64,000 nt of DNA. Source: Bubalus kerabau. Lineage: Eukaryota; Chordata; Mammalia; Artiodactyla; Bovidae. A program made the translations under genes and the position numbers. Where the stretch lies: positions 25,124,501 through 25,188,500 of the forward strand of contig NC_073633.1 in assembly GCF_029407905.1 (NCBI RefSeq). Reading direction: 5' to 3'. Shown here piece after piece: positions 11,101-21,646 of the stretch. How positions within the stretch are numbered: the first letter of the stretch is position 1; each line of letters opens with the position of its first letter. Under the pieces are notes generated by a model, which saw only the letters and a program-made list of their open reading frames with translations, ran no database searches and had not been told where the DNA came from.

Positions 11101-12423
11101 CTCCTCACCCCTTTAGGTCAAGTCTGATTGGTGCTCCCAGGGAGGTAGCTCCTAGTGCTGACCCTACCTCTGGGGGCCCATCCCTGCAGTGCCTTTCTTC
11201 CTGACGTGGAGTGTGGTGAACTCTGTGCATTGGGCCAATGGGTCAACACAGGCTCTGCCAGCCACTACCATCCTTCTGCTTCTAACGGTTTGGCTGCTGG
11301 TGGGCTTTCCCCTCACTGTCATTGGAGGCATCTTCGGGAAGAACAACGCCAGCCCCTTTGATGCACCTTGTCGCACCAAGAACATTGCCCGGGAAATCCC
11401 GCCCCAGCCCTGGTACAAGTCTACGCTCGTCCACATGACTGTTGGTGGCTTCCTACCTTTCAGGTATCCTCCCTTTATTCTGTGGCCATCACTCTCAGGA
11501 TCCTGACCTTAACTTTCCCCTTCCCTACTCACCAGTACCCTAACCCAATGTCAGTGATGGTCCCTGGTTCAGCTGTACCAATAAGAGATCACTAAGTGGT
11601 TCTTCCTTTCTCCAAGCAGGAGAATCATTTCAAGTATGAGGGTGTCTTAATTTGAAAAGCTCTCCAGAGACATTGCTCCTTTCACTGTCTTCCTAGTTTC
11701 TGACCTTAGTGACACCATGTGGGGCTTAAAACCCATTTGATTACTCATTCAATTTGTTGAGTATCTTTTCATGCCAAATACAGTGCAAAACAGAACAGAC
11801 AAAATCTCTGCTCTCAACCTACCAAAGATGTTCTTGAAAGGAGAGCAGCTAATCATAGGTTAAAAACAATCCCCATCAAGCCAGGAACTCCAGGGCAGGA
11901 AGTGGCGAGGGCCCACTTTCCACAGTGACCCGGTAACACGGAGGGGTGGTGGCTGGATTTTGGCCTGGCCGCTGTGCTGGCAATGCACACAGTCCTTTAA
12001 CTGCTGTCTACCGTCTCTTCTCTTCACAGTGCCATCTCTGTGGAGCTGTACTACATCTTTGCCACAGTATGGGGTCGGGAGCAGTACACTTTGTACGGCA
12101 TCCTCTTCTTCGTCTTCGCCATCCTGTTGAGTGTGGGGGCTTGCATCTCCATCGCACTCACCTACTTCCAGTTGTCTGGAGAGGATTACCGCTGGTGGTG
12201 GCGATCTGTGCTGAGTGTTGGCTCCACTGGGCTCTTCATCTTCCTCTACTCAGTTTTCTATTATGCCCGTCGCTCCAACATGTCTGGGACAGTACAGACA
12301 GTAGAGTTCTTTGGCTACTCCTTACTCACTGGATACGTCTTCTTCCTCATGCTGGGCACCATCTCCTTTTTTTCTTCCCTAAAGTTCATCCGTTATATCT
12401 ATGTTAACCTCAAGATGGACTGA
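8118..12423 (+). CDS. TM9SF1: Transmembrane 9 superfamily member 1
   Basis: Coding exons: 8118-8465, 9203-9824, 10101-10286, 11190-11463, 12030-12423; 607 residues, close to the 606 of human. All introns are GT-AG. Residues 1-33 are a cleavable signal peptide with eight consecutive leucines, followed by a luminal domain with a possible N-glycosylation site (ANVSV). The first membrane segment (about 237-258, [20 protein letters not shown]) is followed by the acidic cytosolic loop and eight more hydrophobic segments to the C-terminal IYVNLKMD, the nonaspanin layout. Family members sit in Golgi and endosomal membranes; TM9SF1 has been linked to autophagy. The ATG lies in an exon whose acceptor ends at 8085. 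The same-strand gene IPO4 follows within 620 bp of the stop. Confidence 0.97.
8945..9155. repeat. MER20-like hAT transposon fossil in TM9SF1 intron
   Basis: The blocks GGGACATTTGGCAATATCTG and AACAACAAAGAATCATCTAG follow the MER20-type consensus as remembered. It lies between the first two coding exons. Family name is from memory and the ends are approximate. Confidence 0.55.
10470..10625 (-). repeat. MIR SINE fossil in TM9SF1 intron
   Basis: The core CCCATTTTACAGATGAGGAA, with the flanking CTCATTTAATCCTCA and a degraded GTAACTTGCC block, is the diagnostic part of a mammalian-wide MIR. Confidence 0.75.
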
Positions 12424-12677
12424 GTTTTGGGTGGCAAAACTATTGCTCTTTCCCTTTCTTCATGCTGCCCCCCCCATTCATTGGTCTCTTACCAACATCT
12501 CTTCGATTGAGTGAATGACTTGTGTGGTGGTTTTGTTGCCTTCCCCTTTGCCCTTTGGGTCTCCCTTCACCAGACAGGGCCTGGAAATTATAAATCTCTA
12601 TTATTATAAGGAGTATATATTTGAATTTTTTAAGTTGCTTTTAGTTTTGGGCCTGATTTTTCTTTTTACAATACCAA

Positions 12678-12683
12678 AATAAA
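12678..12683 (+). terminator. TM9SF1 poly(A) signal
   Basis: AATAAA lies 255 bp after the TM9SF1 stop in an AT-rich 3' UTR. The next gene's start codon is only about 350 bp further on. Confidence 0.85.
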
Positions 12684-12719
12684 ATTTATTAAGAAAAAGG
12701 TTTGGTCTGGCTATAGGAA

Positions 12720-13280
12720 CTCATGCCCTGCCGTTAAGGGCAATGTCCCGTAGGAAGCCGGGTCGTCCGCGAAATGCACGGAACTGGAATTCTCCGCGGT
12801 GCTTTGGAAGTGTCCGCTGGGGGAACTTATATTACCAGGGCCCTGTTTCCGCGGCTCAGCCGGCGCTCGGCCCAACGGAAGTGGTGGAGCCCGAACTCCG
12901 CTGGAAGCGAGTTGAATCACCCTGGTGACGAGAGGGGCGCGGAGCAACGCCCTTTCCGCCGGAAGCGGGTTTCAGAGCCTCCACGTGCTGTCCCTCCCCC
13001 CTCCCGGTCCGCAGCCGCGGCTCCGCTGCTGCCATGGAGCCCGCCGGCCTGGAACAGATCCTGCGGGAGCTGCTGCTGCCGGACACCGAGCGCATCCGTC
13101 GGGTACGGGGCAGGCGGGACCGGGCCAGGGCGAGTAGGGGATTGCGGGAACGGCCCGACTCTGACCCTCAGGCTCTTCCCAGGCCACCGAGCAGCTCCAG
13201 ATCGCTCTTCGGGACCCCGCCTCCCTGTCCGCGCTCTGCGACCTCCTGGCCTCAGCGGGCGACCCTCAGGTGAGGCTTCT
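12720..13280 (+). promoter_or_regulatory. IPO4 CpG-rich promoter and first exon
   Basis: CpG-dense sequence starts right after the TM9SF1 3' end and covers IPO4 exon 1. There is no evident TATA box, as expected for a housekeeping gene. The transcription start is not defined by the sequence. Confidence 0.6.
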
Positions 13281-16200
13281 GGCCCTTCCCGCTGAGCTAT
13301 AGTACACCACATATCAAGTCCTAGCTCCTGCCCTCGGCCATCCGCTCAGCATCTTCGTGCCCCGGTCCTCACACGCCCGCTTCCTCGTCCTTCCCCGAAC
13401 CCCCAAACGCCTGCTTCCTCGTCCCGGCCCGGCCCCTCACGTATCTGCTTCCTTGTCCCAGATCCGCCAGTTCGCGGCCGTGCTGACCCGCAGACGACTG
13501 AGCACCCGCTGGCGTCGGCTGGCGGCAGAGCAACGGGAGAGGTGGGTTGGGCCAGGGGCGGGGCGGGGCCAGACTGAGGCGGCTCCTGGGTACCAATCTT
13601 CTGCCACCTGTGTTCCAGCATCAAGTCCTTGGTCCTGACGGTCCTCCAGAGAGAGACAGAGTAAGTGCTTACCTGCCCCCTCCCGGGGTTCTAACTGACT
13701 CCAGGCTGAGACCTCCGGTTTTGTAACTTCTTTTTCAGCTCTAGGCTGGGTCTTGGGGGGCAGGGACTTTGGTTCTAGATCAAGAGTGGAGGAAGAATTT
13801 TTCTCAGGATGTATTAAAGACTAAAGTTCTTGAGAGTGGGCTGTGATGGTCTGGCAAACTCGAGTCGAAGAATGGAACTGAAATTCAATATGAGGTCAAC
13901 CTCACCACGCTTCTTGTTTCTGAGTTGCCATCTTCTGTGTCCCAACTTGGCGGAGACCATGTGCACACACCTGGAGGTTTCTCTCCTGGCCGTCCTAGGG
14001 AGACAGAGCCATTGTGTACAGAAGGGGAGTTGGAGGGTGATATAGGGTGGGGTGTCTCTCCTGTTTGCAGGCATTCTGTGAGTCTTAGCCTGGCCCAGCT
14101 CTCAGCTGCCATTTTTCGAAAAGAAGGCCTGGAGGCCTGGCCTCAGCTCCTGCAGCTTCTTCAGCACAGCACACACAGCCCCCACATCCCGGAGAGAGAG
14201 GTACTGTCACATGGTTGGTGGGAGGAAGGGACCCAGAGGCTGGATAGACTCTAAGCTTTTCCCTCTCAATCCTTCTTCCTGAGCAGATGGGGCTTTTGCT
14301 TCTAAGTGTGGTGGTGACCTCCCGACCCGAGGCCTTCCGACCCCACCACCGGGAGCTTCTTCGACTTCTGAATGAGAACCTTGGTGAGGTGGGCTCTCCT
14401 GGGCTCCTCTTCTATTCCCTGCGCACTCTGACCACTATGGCCCCTTACCTCGGCATTGATGATGTGGTGAGATGTGGGCCCTTACCTTCCTTGGTTCCTG
14501 TCCTCGGGCTTTCGTGTCCTTCCCCTAGCGGATGCAGATCTACTTGAGATTCTTTCCCTGGTTTTTGTTCTGCCTAACAGTTGAGAGGGGATTCTGTGGG
14601 TGGCTGTCCCTGGACTTCTCCTATGTCCAGACTTTGAGGAAGCTGCCAGTTTCTGAGGCTGGAGATTAGGCTGTGTCATGCTGTCTGTGATTCATCTCAT
14701 CTTGTGTCCTCCAGCCTCTTGCGCGGATGTTGGTGCCCAAGCTCATCGTGGCCGTGCAAACTCTGATCCCCATAGATGAAGTAAGGACATTTGGGTGGGA
14801 GCTCTGTTGGAAGGAGGAAAGTTGCAGGAGTGTTCAGCCTGATCCACTAAAGAAGAGCATAATAAGCCTGTGACTTCTCTGTTTGGTAGGCAAAAGCCTG
14901 TGAGGCCATGGAGGCCTTGGATGAATTGCTGGAGTCAGAGGTGCCCATCATCACCTCGCACCTCTCAGAGGTCCTCACATTCTGCCTGGAGGTGAGCCTG
15001 GGGTCGGCACTGTCCTTGCTGCTTGTTCTGCTGGGAGCTTCCTTGCCTGTTTCTGACTCGAGCTGGTCTCTGGGCAGGTGGCTAAAAACGTGGCCCTGGG
15101 AGATGCAATACGTGTGCGTATTCTTTGCTGCCTCACTTTCTTGGTCAAAGTCAAGAGCAAGGTGAGTTGCCTTCTGACACATATCAACCCACGCCCGTCT
15201 CCTCCTCTGCCTCACTCCTGGGGCTTGCTGTCCTTCTGGGGATATATAAAATACCATAGCTAAAGTGTTCCAGATTTGGCCTGGACTCAGCCCAGCTCTT
15301 GGCTTGGGGACTGGGAATCTCCTGCTGGACCCCTTGTAGCCTGGAAGGCTAGAATTTTAAATGTGAGCTCATCTTGGGAGCAGATTCTCAGGGACACCCT
15401 TTCATCCTTCCCCTTCAGGCCTTGCTGAAGAATCGCTTCTTGCCACCCTTGCTGCACACCCTTTTCCCCATCATGGCTGCCGAGCCCGCCCTGGGCCAGC
15501 TGGATCCTGAGGACCAGGATGTGGAGGAGGAAGAGCTGGATCCTGGGCTGGTGGGGGAGACCCCCAAGCACTTTGCTGTTCAGGTGGGATGAATGTGGAG
15601 GGTCTGGTGGCTGGGGTGTGAGGTGGTTGGAGAAGGTCGCAGAACAGAGATGGAGTCCGGCTGGGTCTTCCTGTCCTGTTCCAGGTCGTGGACATGCTGG
15701 CGCTCCATTTGCCTCCGGAGAAGCTCTGTCCCCTGCTGGTAAGTGTGGCTCTGTCCTTCCAGTGCTCCTAAGCCCAGGTTTGCCTAGTCCCTCTGAGGCT
15801 GAGGATGTTTGGGCTCTGGTAGGCGTGGCAGGCTCTTGCTGGGGTCTCAGGAGACTGCCATCTGCTCCCCTAGATGCCCATGCTGGAAGAGGCCTTGCGG
15901 AGCCAGAGCCCATACCAGCGCAAGGCTGGGCTCCTGGTATTGGCGGTACTCTCCGATGGAGCCGGCGACCACATCAGGCAGAGGTGTTTGTTCCCCTGTC
16001 TTGTAGTGAGGGTGGGCCATGGTGAGGAGGACCACACCGCCCACGGCAATCCTGGGCTGCGCTCGTGCTTCAGCCTCATCATCAGTAGCATCTGCCCTTC
16101 CTCTCAAACATCCTGATCTGGCAGATCAATGTCTATACCCCGGAGGCTGGTGCTTACTGTCTGGTGACAGAAAGCTTGGTTTTCCCAGGGGAGACAGCAG

Positions 16201-19200
16201 CCTGGCTCAGCCCAGGGATCTCAGGGCCTGCCCCTCAGACTCCATCCTCTTGTCCTGCCCCATCCAGACTGCTGCCCCCGCTGCTGCAGATCGTGTGCAA
16301 GAGCCTGGAGGACCCGTCTCAGGTTGTGCGCAATGCCGCGCTCTTTGCCCTGGGCCAGTTCTCAGAGAACCTACAGGTCAGCAAGGCCGCAGGGGGCAGC
16401 CACCATTCCAGAGTTCCCACCGCTCCCCCAACCCCCTGCCCCGTCCCAGGAACCAGCCTCCCCTCAGATCATCCCTCTGCATACCTGCTGCCCTCAGCAC
16501 TTACACGTGTGCCCTGCAGCTAAGCTGACTCAGACCCCCTTTCTCCTCCCCGCAGCCTCACATCAGCAGCTATTCTGGGGAGGTGATGCCACTGCTCCTC
16601 GCCTATCTAAAGTCAGTGCCTCCTGGGCACACACATCACCTGGCCAAGGCCTGCTATGCCCTGGAGAACTTCGTGGAGAACCTAGGTAGTGAGGGCATTT
16701 GGGGGTGTGAGGGAGTGGATGGGGCTGTGGTTTTGGCCAAAAGGGCAAGGATGTGCAGCTCCGTAAACCACTGCCTGTGGTGGGGGCAGGTGTGGCAGGG
16801 AGACAGGCGCGGTGGGGCCACAAGGCAGGTTGGCCTGGAGGCAGGCATGAGAACCTTGGTTGGTTGCTGGAGGGTGCCCTTTCCCACAGGGCCTAAAGTG
16901 CAGCCCTACCTTCCGGAGCTTATGGAGTGTATGTTGCAGCCTCTGAGGACCCCCAGCAGCTCCCGGTCCAAGGAGCTGGCTGTGAGCGCCCTGGGAGCCA
17001 TTGGTGAGTCGGAGGCAGGAGGTGGGCGCCCGGGGTTCACTCACCGTTCACTCACTCGCCGTGCCTGTGGCAGGTATCCCGGCTCACCCGCCGGCTCTGA
17101 GTCTGTCCTTCCATCCATAGCCACGGCTGCCCAGGCCTCCATGCTGCCCTACTTCCCCACCATCATGGCGCACCTGCGGGAGTTCCTGTTGACGAGCCAC
17201 GAGGACCTGCAGCCTGTTCGGATCCAGAGCCTGGGTGAGTGAGGGGCTCCTGGCAGATTTCCCGGGGCCAGGGAAGAGCCGATGCTCACCTGATATTCAC
17301 AGAGATGGGCTCTGGGGTAGCACAGGTGTCTTCCTTCCCTCGCACTGTACCCAGGGGTGGGAGGGGTTTCTGAATCCCCCTCAGCTACCTCTAGTTCCCC
17401 AAGCCTCGGCCCTGCACATCTCTAGCCTAGAGCTCCTGGTGCTAACCATGCCCTTGCCTCCGCAGAGACGCTTGGGGTGCTGGTGCGGGCAGTAGGAGAG
17501 CCCATGAGGCCCCTGGCTGAGGAATGCTGCCAGCTGGGGCTGGGCCTGTGCGACCAGGTAGACGACCCTGACTTGCGGCGCTGCACGTGAGTGAGCCGTC
17601 ACCCTGCCCCCACCCAGACCTCCCGTTCTGGACCATGGGTTCCCCAGGCTCCCCCATCCAGCCTGGCTACAGCAAGCAGGACTATACAGCTTCCACCTGC
17701 CTCTCCCAGGTACAGCCTGTTTGCAGCCTTATCAGGGCTAATGGGCGAGAGCCTGGCTCCCCACCTGCCACAGATCACCACACTCATGCTGCTGTCTCTG
17801 CGTTCTACCGAGGGCATTGTGGTGAGTGGAAGGTCGGGGAGGGTGTGGGCCCGTGGGGGAAGGCCACCCCTGGGATGGGAGCTCTCTCCAGGGCCCACCT
17901 GAGCTGAAGTCCCTGCTGGGCCTCCCCATCCAGCCTCAGTACGACGGAAGCCGCTCATTTCTTCTTTTTGACGATGAGAGCAGTGGTGAGGAAGAGGAGG
18001 AGCTCATGGAGGAGGATGACGAAGAAGAGGATGACTCAGAGATCTCAGGGTGAGGCAGCTGCCCTTCTGGGCCAGGGGTCCTGGCGCAGACAGGGGCCCA
18101 GAGCCAGCTCTGCTCTTCCTGGCATTGATTGCCGCTGCTTGCCTGCCTTCCTCTAGATACAGTGTGGGAAACGCCTTCTTTGATGAGAAGGAAGACACCT
18201 GTGCTGCCCTGGGGGAGATCTCTGTGAATACCAGGTGGGCATCAGCCCTTCCCCAGCACTGGGAACCCCACCTGGAACCCTCTTCTCCATGGTGTGTCTG
18301 TCTGTCTGTCACAGCGTTGCCTTCCTTCCCTACATGGAGACTGTCTTTGAAGAAGTGTTCAAACTGCTGGAGGTGAGTGGGCCAGTGGGCCGGTGAGCAG
18401 GGCCAGAGGGCTCAGGTGGGCCCTGCACACAGCGTGCACGACCTGCCCCCCCTCATGCTGCAGTGCCCTCACCTGAGCGTGCGGAAGGCAGCCCACGAGG
18501 CCCTGGGTCAGCTCTGCTGTGCACTGCACAAAGCCTGTCAAAGCTGCCCCTCGGAATCCAACACTGCTGGTGAGAAGGGGAGGCCAGGGTCCCTGGAAAT
18601 GGGGTGGGTGGGGAAAGGGGCAGGGCCTGACCAGGGCTTCAGCCGATCGTGTCCCCAGCTCTGCAGGCCGCCCTGGCCCGGGTGGTGCCATCCTACCTGC
18701 AGGCGGTGAACGGGGAGCGGGAGCGCCAGGTGGTGATGGCCGTGCTGGAGGCCCTGACGGCGGTGTTGCGCAGCTGTGGGGGTCTGGCACTGCAGCCCCC
18801 CGGGCGGCTTGCTGAGCTTTGCCAGGCGCTCAAAGCTGTGCTGCAAAGGAAGGTGAGGAGGGCAGCAGGCTGCGCGGTGAGGAGGTGGCCCGGCCCCGGG
18901 TGGGGCTAGTCAGAGACATCCCCCTCCTTCCACCCCATGGAGCTGGGAAGGGGCTGGAGAGCCCAGACCGAGCTGAGCACCCTTTCCCACAGACAGCCTG
19001 TCAGGATGCTGATGAGGAGGAGGAGGAGGAGGAGGACCAGGTGAGAGCTTCGGGTGCACACTGGGACCAGGTCATCTCCACGGGGCAGGGTGGACAGTGC
19101 ACTTGGCCTTGGCCTGGGGGTACAGGGGCTGCTCAAAGATTGCTAGTGGCTCTGAACAACCAACCCTGCCCCCACCGAGGCAGTGGAGATTCAGGGAAGG

Positions 19201-21325
19201 CTTCCTGGCGGTGGGGATTTGGGGCAGCTTGGATCAATGGATGGGGATAGGAGAACCAGGAAAGAGGAAAGGCTGGGCTGCAAACCAACCTAGCTTGGGA
19301 GGGGCCCCCAGTCCTGTCGACCAAGGGCAGCCCTCAGGGGAGACCACCTGCAGTTGCCGAGGAGCGCGATGGGAGCTGGTCCCAGGCTCAGAGCTGGCCC
19401 TGGCACTCCAGCGTCTGACCTGGCCCCATAGGCTGAATACGATGCCATGTTGCTGGAGCATGCTGGCGAGGCCATCCCTGCCCTGGCAGCTGCGGCTGGG
19501 GGAGATGCCTTTGCCCCCTTCTTTGCTGGCTTCTTGCCATTACTGCTCTGCAAGACGGTGAGTGCTCTGTTCTCTTCCAACCCTGTTCCTCCCGGGCCCC
19601 AGTGCTCTCCTCCCCTATCTGGCTGACTTGCACTCCTCCCCTCACCAGAAGCAGGGCTGCACAGTGGCAGAGAAGTCTTTTGCAGTGGGAACACTGGCGG
19701 AGTCCATTCAAGGCCTGGGTGCTGCATCGGCCCAGTTTGTGTCCCGGCTGTTCCCCGTGCTGTTGAGTGCCTCCCGGGAGGCAGACCCCGAGGTACGAAG
19801 TAATGCCGTCTTTGGACTGGGCGTGCTGGCAGAGCACGGGGGTCGCCCTGCCCAGGAGTATCCTCAGTTTGCAGGAGGCGGGGGCCTGAATGCGGTTGGG
19901 AGTGTGGCCCCGGGGTTCGGGAGGAGAGCGGTCTGCCCCTGTGCCTGTTCCTTGACTTTGGACCAGACACTTCCCCAAACTGCTGGGGCTCCTGCTGCCC
20001 CTCCTGGCTCGAGAACGCCATGATCGTGTCCATGACAACATCTGTGGGGCGCTTGCCCGCCTGCTGATAGCCAGTCCCACTAGGAAACCGGAGCCCCAGG
20101 TAAGGTTGGGGGGCATCAGGCAAGGCCAGGGACCTTGCTGCAGAGCGTGTGGGGCCAGGGGCCAAAGTCTTCCGTGTGTCCAGGTGCTGGCCCCCCTGCT
20201 GCACGCCCTGCCACTGAAGGAAGACCTGGAGGAGTGGGTCACCATGGGGCACCTCTTCAGCTTCCTGTACCAGAGCAGCCCTGACCAGGTAACCCCGATA
20301 TTGGAGCCTTTGCAAGGGGCTTGATGCTCCAGTCTCATTGATGGGCAGAGTTAGCGTCAGTTGAAGCTGCCCTTCTCAGCTTTCTCATTAGTATGCCAGG
20401 ATTGGCAGCCAGGACTTTAATACGAGAGAAGGGGCTTCCTCTCACCACGTAGCATTTTCCCTCAGGGAGCCTTTGTTTCTATCCTCTGTTCTGAGCCAGA
20501 AATCCCAGCTTTCATAAACTGATTTCCTAGACCAGGGCTCTTTCAGACTGTGCTCCATGAAGCCTGGTTCCTCTGGGCCACCTCGCCTCCCATTCTAATC
20601 GGAGCAGCTCTGCTTTCTGAATACAACTTGTCTGAACCAAGTGGCTAGCTCTGGAACCATGCCCCAGTGCTCCCATGTCTATCACCCCTGTCTTGCACGT
20701 TCAGAGACTGTGTTAGTGGAGCTCCTGAGTATCGGAGCTCCTGTTGGTCTTGAGGCCAGGATGTCAGTTATCTGTGGTCACAATCGCATCCTCCTGCCAC
20801 CCCTCCTCCCCCTGCAAAATTACTACTACCCTGTTTCATGGGTCCTTCTCAGGGTTCACAGTTGTTTGGGATGTCTGTTAATCAGTGTCAGGCTCAAACA
20901 GCTCAGGTGGGAGGCTGCCTCTCCAGGGCTCCTGCTGCCCAGCCCAGTGCTGGGCCCCAGAGGTTCTCCTTCCCCTTAGTTGGCCCATCTTTTCCCACAG
21001 GTTGTAGACGTGGCTCCAGAGCTCCTTCGTATTTACAGCCTCATCCAGGCAGAGAACAAGATCCCATCAGGTGAGGATGGCAGTTGTGGGCAGGGCTGGG
21101 GGGAGGCGGGGAGCAGCAGGGCTTGGAGGGCCTGGGGCAGCTAGGGTTGGGGGCCAGTCCTCCCCAGACGTCTCCCTCTTCACTCTCCACTCAGACACCA
21201 AGGCGGCGCTGCTGCTTCTCCTCACGTTCTTGGCCAAGCAGCACACCGACAGCTTCCGTTCAGCACTGGGCTCCCTGCCGGGCGATGAGGCCCAGGAGCT
21301 CCAGGCCGCCCTGGGCCTCACCTAG
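13034..21325 (+). CDS. IPO4: Importin 4 (karyopherin-beta family)
   Basis: Thirty coding exons: 13034-13102, 13183-13269, 13462-13541, 13619-13660, 14071-14200, 14287-14466, 14715-14780, 14890-14991, 15078-15161, 15419-15583, 15685-15738, 15874-15983, 16268-16376, 16556-16685, 16890-17003, 17121-17234, 17466-17586, 17710-17821, 17934-18049, 18157-18234, 18315-18372, 18464-18569, 18659-18852, 18993-19040, 19432-19557, 19649-19857, 19967-20099, 20184-20288, 21001-21070, 21195-21325. They join in frame to 1080 residues (human 1081). The protein is an all-helical HEAT-repeat receptor that binds RanGTP and carries cargo into the nucleus; H3-H4/ASF1, RPS3A and the vitamin D receptor are described cargoes. 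Two acidic loops are visible: exon 19 (SSGEEEEELMEEDDEEEDD) and exon 24 (DADEEEEEEED). Exon 12 (AG|GTGTTT) and exon 26 (GA|GTATCC) have weak donors. Confidence 0.97.
20289..21000 (+). other. IPO4 intron 28, longest intron of the gene
   Basis: This 712-bp intron has no exon-like frame with flanking splice sites and no repeat that I recognise. Confidence 0.6.
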
Positions 21326-21527
21326 ACTGGGCTGCAGCTGGGCTGGAGAGAACAAAGCCTGCCCAGGCCCAAGAGCAGCTCTCAGCCCAGTTCCACCTCA
21401 AGCCTTACCAAAGATTCTGGGCCTGGGCCTTATACCCACTTGGAGTCCCAGCCTTACTTGCTGCCTTACATGGGTGTCTCCTAGGGCTGGAGCTGTGGGA
21501 CAATACAGAGTCGTGACACCATTCTGT

Positions 21528-21533
21528 AATAAA
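21528..21533 (+). terminator. IPO4 poly(A) signal
   Basis: AATAAA lies 203 bp after the IPO4 stop codon. It faces the REC8 signal four bases away on the other strand. Confidence 0.85.
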
Positions 21534-21537
21534 GGCA

Positions 21538-21543
21538 TTTATT
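21538..21543 (-). terminator. REC8 poly(A) signal
   Basis: TTTATT on the plus strand reads AATAAA on the minus strand, 104 bp after the REC8 stop. A weaker alternative, ATTAAA on the minus strand, lies at 21606-21611. Confidence 0.7.
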
Positions 21544-21646
21544 TTCTTCTTTAACGGTAGCTCTAGGAGCAGGAAGGACAGAGATACACGTTCAAAAGGA
21601 CACAGTTTAATGTAGTTGGTTGCCTGGCAGCTTTGTAAATTGGCTC

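Noticed and set aside
19290..20315. 341-codon open frame on the minus strand across IPO4
   Set aside because: It is antisense to several well-supported IPO4 exons and introns in GC-rich DNA, has no family resemblance and ignores the splice structure.
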